Below, in pieces: positions 13,196 through 19,659 of a DNA stretch of 25,576 nucleotides; positions within the stretch are counted from its first letter, which is position 1, and each line of letters opens with the position of its first letter. The position numbers and the translations under genes are program-made. A model generated the notes under the pieces. The model worked only from the letters and a program-made list of their open reading frames with translations, did not search any database and was not told the DNA's origin. This DNA comes from a virus. The stretch spans positions 1 to 25,576 of the IMG/VR virus record IMGVR_UViG_3300041405_000025; one strand, given 5' to 3'.

Positions 13196-13690
13196 TTAAT
13201 CCCATTTGTCATCTTGTTCCATCCAAGGTGGATAAACTACCACGATTGGATTAGGCATGTGTGAAGCGAATAGCTTAATGGTGTCTTTAACGTCGCTAAA
13301 GTTTAGACCACCATTAGCACAGCCTAGGGGTGGGATTACGATACGCCATGACGGCTCGATATCCCCTTCTTCATTGTCGACTGATGTTACTGAGTCGACC
13401 ATCCACTGTAACCCAGCGGATATGTATTCTGCTAGCGATGGATCTTGCCAGCGGTCCTTCGTAGGAAACATCATGTAGCGTTTCCCATTTTCAGCTTGAT
13501 AGATTACCGGATTACCGATTGTAATAATCTTCATCCGGCAATCATGGCGATAACGTTCGTATAGGTCGGGATGGGCTTCTTTGAACGACTTCGCTAGCCC
13601 TTTTCCCATCACTCCAACGCAATTAACTGTGATAAGATACAGATCACCTTCCTGTCGGAAGATGTCGGTACCGATTACGAATTCAACCAT
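13196..13690 (-). CDS. Macrodomain protein, DarG/TARG-like ADP-ribose hydrolase
   Basis: The start is the ATG at 13690 (MVEFVIGTDI) with the ribosome site GGAGACCTATC; an upstream ATG (13726) lacks one. The 164-residue product is a complete stand-alone macrodomain. The first loop, VNCVGVMGKGLAKSF (residues 22-36), closely matches that of DarG-type antitoxins, including the lysine at 30. The second, IPPLGCANGGL (119-129), matches the phosphate-binding loop. Family role: binding ADP-ribose and removing it from DNA or protein. No DarT toxin or DarG C-terminal domain is present. In a phage such a protein could reverse DNA ADP-ribosylation by host DarTG defence, or act on NAD metabolites; this is inference. 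N130 lies where DarG proteins I recall have Asp. Confidence 0.85.
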   Translation of the reverse strand: MVEFVIGTDIFRQEGDLYLITVNCVGVMGKGLAKSFKEAHPDLYERYRHDCRMKIITIGNPVIYQAENGKRYMMFPTKDRWQDPSLAEYISAGLQWMVDSVTSVDNEEGDIEPSWRIVIPPLGCANGGLNFSDVKDTIKLFASHMPNPIVVVYPPWMEQDDKWD

Positions 13691-13749
13691 GATAGGTCTC
13701 CATTTAGATGTGTGTAAATCATTCATCTAATTGGGCAACCTGTATTACT

Positions 13750-13926
13750 TCATTTACTGAATTCATCGTACAGCTTCTTCATACCTAGCGCAGCGCCACA
13801 GATACCAGCGACTACAGCGATGGCGGTTACGTAATGCTGAGTTACTTCTTTGTTGTGTCGAGCTTTTTCGAACTCTTTGTTATTGGTCTCTTTCGATTTA
13901 GTCTCATCGTAGAAATTAGCGAACAT
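13750..13926 (-). CDS. Single-pass membrane protein, 58 aa
   Basis: I chose the ATG at 13926, preceded by GAGGTAACTGAC, over the ATG at 13947, which overlaps the previous gene and lacks a ribosome site. The product has a very charged N-terminal half (MFANFYDETKSKETNNKEFE...) and a membrane segment at about residues 33-50 (YVTAIAVVAGICGAALGM), then KKLYDEFSK. This C-terminally placed anchor with a charged domain on the other side is unlike most of the neighbouring membrane genes, which start with the hydrophobic segment. Function is unknown. Confidence 0.7.
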   Translation of the reverse strand: MFANFYDETKSKETNNKEFEKARHNKEVTQHYVTAIAVVAGICGAALGMKKLYDEFSK

Positions 13927-13936
13927 GTCAGTTACC

Positions 13937-14068
13937 TCATAAACCATTAAAAGCGATAGTTAATACTAGAGAGATCACGAAGAGTGCGCCTAAGCGGCCT
14001 GGGGATACCCAAGTGCTTCTTGCTTCCAGCGCTGCGGCTTTCTTCTGTTGTGCGATCTTGTCATCCAT
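13937..14068 (-). CDS. Membrane microprotein, 43 aa
   Basis: The frame from the ATG at 14068 gives MDDKIAQQKKAAALEARSTW followed by a hydrophobic segment (about residues 25-40, LGALFVISLVLTIAFN). The ribosome site is CTGGAGTATGGACT. The TATATTAC promoter lies 28 bases upstream of the start. The charged, helical N-terminus with a C-terminal anchor matches the layout of the next gene (58 aa), and the two probably work or are made together. Function is unknown. Confidence 0.6.
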   Translation of the reverse strand: MDDKIAQQKKAAALEARSTWVSPGRLGALFVISLVLTIAFNGL

Positions 14069-14091
14069 AGTCCATACTCCAGTTTAGTCAC

Positions 14092-14108
14092 TATTGTAAT
14101 ATAGCGTT
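14092..14108 (-). promoter_or_regulatory. phiKZ-type early promoter (TATATTAC)
   Basis: Read on the - strand, AAACGCTATATTACAATAG has an exact TATATTAC at 14103-14096. It lies in the 50-base gap between the structural operon (ending at 14119) and the microprotein gene starting at 14068. It shares CGCTATATTAC with the promoter at 12780. Confidence 0.65.
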
Positions 14109-14118
14109 TAAAAGGGTT

Positions 14119-14514
14119 CTATTGTTGCGCAGGAGGCCACGTGGTATCGACTGTGAACACGATACCAATCAAGACACCCGATTGGTCAATAACAGGTTGC
14201 GCGCGTGTCACAACGCCTTGTAGAGAGCTATACGCCACACGGTAATCAACGTACAGTCTACGGAAGGCTTCTTGTATCTTATTACCCAAAGCAGCATAAC
14301 GACTACAGAGCTGCATCGCTCTGTTGACATCATCATTGAACTTGGCCGGGGTTAACCCAAAACCGAAATTAATGTAGGTTGTCACATAGAGCAGTGCAGC
14401 TTCGTAGAACTCGTCAGAGAACTTAAAGAAGTCCTCTATCTGAGCAATGGCGGGTCGGTTAAACTCGAAGAACTTGAAGGACCATGATTGGTCGATCGGA
14501 ATAAACACATTCAT
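14119..14514 (-). CDS. Probable virion structural protein, 131 aa
   Basis: The ATG at 14514 follows ACTGGAGAGACC. The product (MNVFIPIDQSWSFKFFEFNR...) has a strand-rich, aromatic start, then a long helical section (QIEDFFKFSDEFYEAALLYV...; MQLCSRYAALGNKIQEAFRR) and a beta-like end (VLIGIVFTVDTTWPPAQQ). It is the last gene of the five-gene operon from 19590, 11 bases after the 459-aa gene. The structural role is inferred from position only. Confidence 0.65.
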   Translation of the reverse strand: MNVFIPIDQSWSFKFFEFNRPAIAQIEDFFKFSDEFYEAALLYVTTYINFGFGLTPAKFNDDVNRAMQLCSRYAALGNKIQEAFRRLYVDYRVAYSSLQGVVTRAQPVIDQSGVLIGIVFTVDTTWPPAQQ

Positions 14515-14525
14515 GGTCTCTCCAG

Positions 14526-15905
14526 TTAGAGCGGTGGTGCGGTATCTGTCTCAACATGACGCACTAGGAACAAGTCCAGCGTGGCAATGCCATCATACTT
14601 AGATACGTTGTTACCTGGGTCAGTAGGGATACGGTTATCGTTTACACCCAATAACGTGCCATAGTAGGTTTTGACTGTATCACCATCTAAAGTCTGGTAC
14701 CGTACAGGCATTCCCGGCTCTAGTAGATCAACATTACTACGGAACCATTGCACCTTCAGCGGTTGTCCCCGTTTCTGGGCCATTGTGGTGTAATGCTTGT
14801 ATGGGTTAGAACTAAAACGCTCAGTAGCCCAGCGTACGTTGTTGATCCCTTCAGCCAAAGCCTCACCTGCCACCTCAAACAAATTGGTAGCTCGGTCTAA
14901 CAACATGCGGTTGCCTTTAACCGTACCCTGTGCCAACAGTTTCGCGGCGTCACCAAAACGTAAGCCATTCCCCTCTTGGATTTTCAAACCAGTAGATTGA
15001 TCGTCCGAGGTGTTCTTACCGGTGGCGATAATAGTGATCGACTTCGGTGTGACTAGGAATGTTTTCTCTGAACCTTGGAAGCGTTCATTGGGCATGTTGA
15101 TGATATTCAGCACACGTGCATTCTTCTGATAACGGGTAACGTCAAACAAAGGATACACGTAAAACTGATTATCTTGGATATATCGACCAAGACCTGTTGG
15201 GTATACCCCCACCTCATCGTTCTGTAGAAACTTAGGTACGTCCTTTAAAAGGATACCATCAGGGAAGGCGATCTGATGTTGAATATCCGGGTTAGCATTA
15301 TCACGCCAGACATTCATCCCTTCGATTCGTTTATTAGAACCTGCAAAGAGTTTGTCGAAATAGTAAGTGTGAATCCACACCAACATATCTAACGTAGTCA
15401 TCTGCCTTAAGGTTGTCCCCACGGTAGTCATCATCAGTTTATAACAGGCTTCATCAACCAGCGTAAATACTACAGACTTCATACCCATTTGATTCATCTG
15501 GGCTTTGGTGGTCATTGCAGGCGACTTGTTAGTGAGTGTGGTATTATCACCTCCTTTCAAGTCGAGAATAGCTTTATACCGTTTTGTCCCTGCACGTCGT
15601 TCCCAGTTACGAGAACTGGTACCTTCCATCAGAGGGATTTCAGTTATGTCAATGTACATGTTGTCACGATATGGCAACACGTCGTAGGTATAATCCCCGA
15701 GTGACATCAGACATTCAATTTGTCGAACATCACCTAATGCGCCAGTACTGTAGTCTCGGGCTAGGTGAATGTAATCGAAGCGTGTGGGTTTAATCCATTG
15801 ATTATTCACACGGATGTTAATAGTTGTTCGTACGTTGTAATAACCTTCGCCTTCAGTCGTAACACGCTCTGCGGCTTTATTCAAAAGTGTAGCATCATAG
15901 GACAT
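14526..15905 (-). CDS. Probable virion structural protein, 459 aa
   Basis: The ATG at 15905 overlaps the previous stop (TAATG) with the ribosome site GGAGCTTTACTA. The product (MSYDATLLNKAAERVTTEGE...) is strand-rich, with many aromatic/Asn/Gly turns (YRDNMYIDITEIPLMEG; QDNQFYVYPLFDVTRYQKNA) and a C-terminal barrel-like section (PGMPVRYQTLDGDTVKTYYG), the look of a tail or baseplate structural protein. No catalytic motif is visible. Together with its operon partners it resembles conserved virion genes of phiKZ-group phages, but I cannot assign a specific homolog. Confidence 0.7.
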   Translation of the reverse strand: MSYDATLLNKAAERVTTEGEGYYNVRTTINIRVNNQWIKPTRFDYIHLARDYSTGALGDVRQIECLMSLGDYTYDVLPYRDNMYIDITEIPLMEGTSSRNWERRAGTKRYKAILDLKGGDNTTLTNKSPAMTTKAQMNQMGMKSVVFTLVDEACYKLMMTTVGTTLRQMTTLDMLVWIHTYYFDKLFAGSNKRIEGMNVWRDNANPDIQHQIAFPDGILLKDVPKFLQNDEVGVYPTGLGRYIQDNQFYVYPLFDVTRYQKNARVLNIINMPNERFQGSEKTFLVTPKSITIIATGKNTSDDQSTGLKIQEGNGLRFGDAAKLLAQGTVKGNRMLLDRATNLFEVAGEALAEGINNVRWATERFSSNPYKHYTTMAQKRGQPLKVQWFRSNVDLLEPGMPVRYQTLDGDTVKTYYGTLLGVNDNRIPTDPGNNVSKYDGIATLDLFLVRHVETDTAPPL

Positions 15906-16495
15906 TAGTAAAGCTCCGCCAAGTGACGTTCAATGTCATCCACGATAGACACGTATGGTTTAAGTTGCCCATCACGATCATCCAACGCTTTAAGATGACG
16001 GTTGGTAGCTAGTAAGTTACGACGTCTGGACATATCAACCAAGTTATCAAAGATACTACTTTTGATATCGGGTCGAGGTTCCAGTTTCTTAGCAACTCTG
16101 TAGACTTCAAGGGCTAACGCTTCGAAAGCCCTCAAGTCTTCAATGGGTGGCAAGTCATCGATGTGTAAGGCTGCCTTAGCTGCTTGGAGATGATCATACA
16201 GATGGTCTTGGATATCGGCATACATCTGTACGCAGTCCTTTAATTGCGTAATTGCAATTGGATGACCTTCAGCCATGTTCATTGCCAAGGCAGCAGCTGT
16301 CATGTTCTTATACTCCATACGACCTACGGCCAGAGTATCCACCAGCTTATCGCCGGTGACGTTCATCACGGCCTTACCCGAGGCAAGGTACTCGGTAGAC
16401 ACTTCCACCAAGTTAGACGCCATGCATTTATAACGCAGGTTGAATAAGCGCCATGCAGGCGTGTAACGCTTACACAATACGATTGGCTCGCTCAT
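15905..16495 (-). CDS. Probable structural or assembly protein, 196 aa
   Basis: The ATG at 16495 follows AAGGAACTAAAC, two bases after the previous stop. The product (MSEPIVLCKRYTPAWRLFNL...) is almost entirely helical, with runs suited to coiled coil (QMYADIQDHLYDHLQAAKAA; DLRAFEALALEVYRVAKKLE). In this operon of larger strand-rich proteins a small helical member could be a chaperone or a connecting subunit; this is inference. No family is recognised. Confidence 0.65.
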   Translation of the reverse strand: MSEPIVLCKRYTPAWRLFNLRYKCMASNLVEVSTEYLASGKAVMNVTGDKLVDTLAVGRMEYKNMTAAALAMNMAEGHPIAITQLKDCVQMYADIQDHLYDHLQAAKAALHIDDLPPIEDLRAFEALALEVYRVAKKLEPRPDIKSSIFDNLVDMSRRRNLLATNRHLKALDDRDGQLKPYVSIVDDIERHLAELY

Positions 16496-16497
16496 GT

Positions 16498-17910
16498 TTA
16501 GTTCCTTATTGCGTAACCGAGCATCAAGATCAGTACGGGGTGATAGTAGAACCGCTCAAGGTTATCCCAAGATAGGCAACACTTAATAACGTCCAACAGT
16601 TGTTCTTTGTTGAGTTGTTCACCGCGAATCATCTGCCAAGTTAACAGTTCCAGTTTAGACTGAAGTTTTGCATCTTCATAATAGAAGGCTTCAGAGAAAA
16701 CGTAATAGTCATCGATCGCAACTGGTTTAATATCAGGTGGGAATTTCCATGCCTGACCTAGATCAAGTTGTTCTTCTGGCGGTACCCGATGGAACCAAGT
16801 ATCGTTCCGCTCCATTTGAGACTTATACGGTCCTGGGATAGGACGACGTGGTTGTCCCGGACGGAATGGGATACCCTCTGGCATCGCGCGGTTAGTACCT
16901 TTATACTGAGCATCGATGTTAGTCGGTGCATCAATAGGAAACACCATGCGTGGGATACCCGAATAGCCGATAGCTTGTAGTTCTGGTTTCCAACGAGAGA
17001 TCATCGTCATCACGAGGTGAGTACGTTCCGTTGCACCACAACCGATCATCGGATTCTGGTTAACCAGCATATCCCATACTGACGGTTGTCGCATTACTGG
17101 TTCAGACATCACGTTCAGGATTTTCGCTTTACGTAGGTCCCAACTATTAGTGGTATCCAGAATGCTGAGCAATAGTTTCACTACGAAATGATCGTAAGTG
17201 TAATCAAGCTGGTCTGGTACCAAGAACGTACTGTATTGACGTGAGAAGAAATCGGTAATGTAACGACGAATGATCTCAGCGCGTACACGAGCGAACTCAC
17301 CGTTAGCAGCTTGTTCAGCTTCTGTTACGTATGGGTTACAACCGCTAGCCAGTTTGTTGGCATCCCAGAAATAAGTAATCTGGGTCTTAGCCTCAAGATT
17401 CAACGTTTGTTGTTCACTGAGGAAGCCGACCATCTTCCATTCAACAGCATACGTCGAGTCACGCATATACGTTTCACGACGAGCACTGGTGATTGTAAAG
17501 ATACCGATACGGCCATCACCGATGTTACCCCACATCATGTCTCCTTGGTTAGGAGTCAGAGCAGGATACGTGTGACCAGAACCCGTAACACTAAACGTAC
17601 GAATACGCTCATCTTGGGTGATATCTAAAGGTTGGTTAACCTTGATGTCGATCCCATTGATCCGTTGATACTGCTGGTATGGCGGTGCACGATCTAAAGC
17701 CAGAGGTGTTGGTTCTTGAGAAGGTTCTAGAATCTGGGAGAAGTATGTTACTCGCCAGTTAGAACCATTGATCCAAGCCAACATGCTCGACTTAGGTACG
17801 AACTTGGTATCAACTGCAATACCACGATAAGCCGTAGGGTAGGCTTTTACCTGAACGGGGTTAACCTCGGGGGAGACTTCCATCTCCTCCTGTTCATCAT
17901 ACAAAGGCAT
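16498..17910 (-). CDS. Probable virion structural protein, 470 aa
   Basis: The ATG at 17910 follows AAGAGGGTCTAACG. After an acidic start (MPLYDEQEEMEVSPEVNPVQ) the protein has beta-rich sections (GRIGIFTITSARRETYMRDS; YAVEWKMVGFLSEQQTLNLE), a helical middle (RAEIIRRYITDFFSRQYSTF), a Pro/Gly/Arg-rich linker around residue 350, and a helical C-terminus. The multi-domain build without a catalytic motif fits a baseplate or tail component. It is 12 bases after the 555-aa gene in the same operon. Assignment to a specific phage protein is not possible from sequence alone. Confidence 0.7.
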   Translation of the reverse strand: MPLYDEQEEMEVSPEVNPVQVKAYPTAYRGIAVDTKFVPKSSMLAWINGSNWRVTYFSQILEPSQEPTPLALDRAPPYQQYQRINGIDIKVNQPLDITQDERIRTFSVTGSGHTYPALTPNQGDMMWGNIGDGRIGIFTITSARRETYMRDSTYAVEWKMVGFLSEQQTLNLEAKTQITYFWDANKLASGCNPYVTEAEQAANGEFARVRAEIIRRYITDFFSRQYSTFLVPDQLDYTYDHFVVKLLLSILDTTNSWDLRKAKILNVMSEPVMRQPSVWDMLVNQNPMIGCGATERTHLVMTMISRWKPELQAIGYSGIPRMVFPIDAPTNIDAQYKGTNRAMPEGIPFRPGQPRRPIPGPYKSQMERNDTWFHRVPPEEQLDLGQAWKFPPDIKPVAIDDYYVFSEAFYYEDAKLQSKLELLTWQMIRGEQLNKEQLLDVIKCCLSWDNLERFYYHPVLILMLGYAIRN

Positions 17911-17922
17911 CGTTAGACCCTC

Positions 17923-19590
17923 TTAGGTTTTAGGTCGAATGTCGGCAATGATACCGGCCATCAACACGTTAGTAGGTCCGTAGAGATCACGTCCAATCAT
18001 ACCGCCTCCACCACCACCCGGACTGGTTGTGTCTGGGTTAGTATCACCGCGACTAATCTTACCGCAGTTGATGTCAGCTAGTTTAACGTAACCAGTCTTA
18101 CGCACGTCTTCAAGATCTTGAGTATAGACAGTAGTACCTTCACCCGGCCAATCTGGATTAGGTGTTCTCGGTCGCCCGCCGCCAATGAGTTCCATTCTAT
18201 CAAATGCTTCACGGCCTTTACAAACCCAGAACATTCGACACAATTGCCAGAAGACATGTGGATATCTACGCATTCCTTCCCATTTGTATTTAGGGACTGT
18301 CAACCAGTTACCTCTTGCGGCAATCTGGATATGGTAGACGTACTGCGGTTCGAGATCTCGACCAGCCATCAACTTGAGTGTACCGGGTTCCATTGTGACA
18401 GGTACTTGTAAGCGTTCGCCGTTCTGATAAATTCGTACATCAAAGAACCCATCATGACCAAAGGCTTTATCTCCTACCGTTTCGAAGAACTCTAGGAAAT
18501 AAGGGTTGAATGTAAAGCGACCCAAAGACTTAAAGTCCATGAGGTACTTAAGGTCATTACAATCCAAAGCCAGTAGACCGGTAAAGAATGTAAGCTGATC
18601 AGGGAACTCTTCGTGTGGTACAAAGTCATCTGTGTCTGGGTATTGAATGTAAGTCATCCCACGCCGTTCTGCTAGAATGAATGCATGTTCCAGTGAACCA
18701 CGCAACATAGTAGTCTTACGATCTACTTGTTGGTAATTATGGTGCAATACGTATTCAGGTCGGAACAACTTAGGGATCGGGCATTGATGCACTAGCATCG
18801 GGTATTCAACATATAGATGGGTAGGACGATCATAACGACAGATATAACTGAAGTTAACTTCGTACGCACCTGCCTTATCTGAAACAGGTTGTGGCGTCTC
18901 TGGAGTGTTGATAAAGTCAAAGTGACCCACGACATCGACTTGACGTTCATATACCGTCAGCTGAGGGTGTGTGCCCGTGTACGTGACCATCTCGGTGGTT
19001 GGCTGAATGAATCGCTCGTTCAACCAATCCTTAAACTCAAGTCCACTTGGCCATGCGGATTTCTCCATCGTGTCATATAGACCACGGAACAAAGCCATGA
19101 GTGTTACAGGCATGTTGTAGTGATAGTCTAACGCTAGAGTTAAATCACCCACGCCCTGAGAATAACGCATTCGCATAGTGTCCAACCAACGTTGAGCAAC
19201 CACGACGTTAGGAGCTTGATAGCGAATATCAATACGGAAGTCTACAAATCGGCGAACTGGTCTTACTGTGATACCACGCTTCTCATCGATGAAGATCGGG
19301 TAGTTATCATTGTTCTTTACTGATGTGGATAGAGTGAAGTTTTCTTCAGCTATCTCTTCATACGAAACTTCAATACGTTCTTCTGGATCGAAGTGTACAG
19401 CATTTGCAGATTCACAGCAGTTACCGAATAAACCATCATTCATTGGTACGGTTTCAGAACGTCCTGGGAAATATGCTTGGGTAGTCCCAGGCAACCCCAT
19501 GAATTGTACGAGTTGACTCAGTACGCCTACACTTACCGAACGCACGATGGTTTCGTATACGTCGGGTAATGGAATTACGGAAGAAGGCAT
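17923..19590 (-). CDS. Probable virion structural protein, 555 aa
   Basis: The ATG at 19590 has the ribosome site AATGAGGACACTACA. It is the first gene of the structural operon, following the terminator at 19632. The product (MPSSVIPLPDVYETIVRSVS...) is strand- and aromatic-rich through most of its length (RRFVDFRIDIRYQAPNVVVA; GHDGFFDVRIYQNGERLQVP) and ends with a glycine-rich linker (SPGGGGGGMIGRD, near residue 530) before a short hydrophobic tail. This is typical of a large tail or baseplate subunit; the assignment is by general look and context. Confidence 0.7.
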   Translation of the reverse strand: MPSSVIPLPDVYETIVRSVSVGVLSQLVQFMGLPGTTQAYFPGRSETVPMNDGLFGNCCESANAVHFDPEERIEVSYEEIAEENFTLSTSVKNNDNYPIFIDEKRGITVRPVRRFVDFRIDIRYQAPNVVVAQRWLDTMRMRYSQGVGDLTLALDYHYNMPVTLMALFRGLYDTMEKSAWPSGLEFKDWLNERFIQPTTEMVTYTGTHPQLTVYERQVDVVGHFDFINTPETPQPVSDKAGAYEVNFSYICRYDRPTHLYVEYPMLVHQCPIPKLFRPEYVLHHNYQQVDRKTTMLRGSLEHAFILAERRGMTYIQYPDTDDFVPHEEFPDQLTFFTGLLALDCNDLKYLMDFKSLGRFTFNPYFLEFFETVGDKAFGHDGFFDVRIYQNGERLQVPVTMEPGTLKLMAGRDLEPQYVYHIQIAARGNWLTVPKYKWEGMRRYPHVFWQLCRMFWVCKGREAFDRMELIGGGRPRTPNPDWPGEGTTVYTQDLEDVRKTGYVKLADINCGKISRGDTNPDTTSPGGGGGGMIGRDLYGPTNVLMAGIIADIRPKT

Positions 19591-19599
19591 TGTAGTGTC

Positions 19600-19613
19600 C
19601 TCATTAAAAAGAT
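19600..19613 (-). promoter_or_regulatory. Possible late promoter (TATG) ahead of structural operon
   Basis: Between the terminator at 19632 and the start at 19590 the - strand reads CGGATCTTATGATCTTTTTAATG. The TATG about 20 bases before the start is the only promoter-like motif here; it is short and therefore weak evidence. Confidence 0.25.
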
Positions 19614-19622
19614 CATAAGATC

Positions 19623-19651
19623 CGGCATAAAGTCCTCCCCGAAGGGAGGAC
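19623..19651 (-). terminator. Terminator after the 944-aa gene
   Basis: A perfect 8-bp stem (GTCCTCCC / GGGAGGAC) with loop TTCG on the - strand is followed by TTTATGCCG and preceded by CATAACG. It shares the CATA-hairpin-TTTATG layout of the hairpins at 1212 and 3814. Confidence 0.8.
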
Positions 19652-19659
19652 CGTTATGT

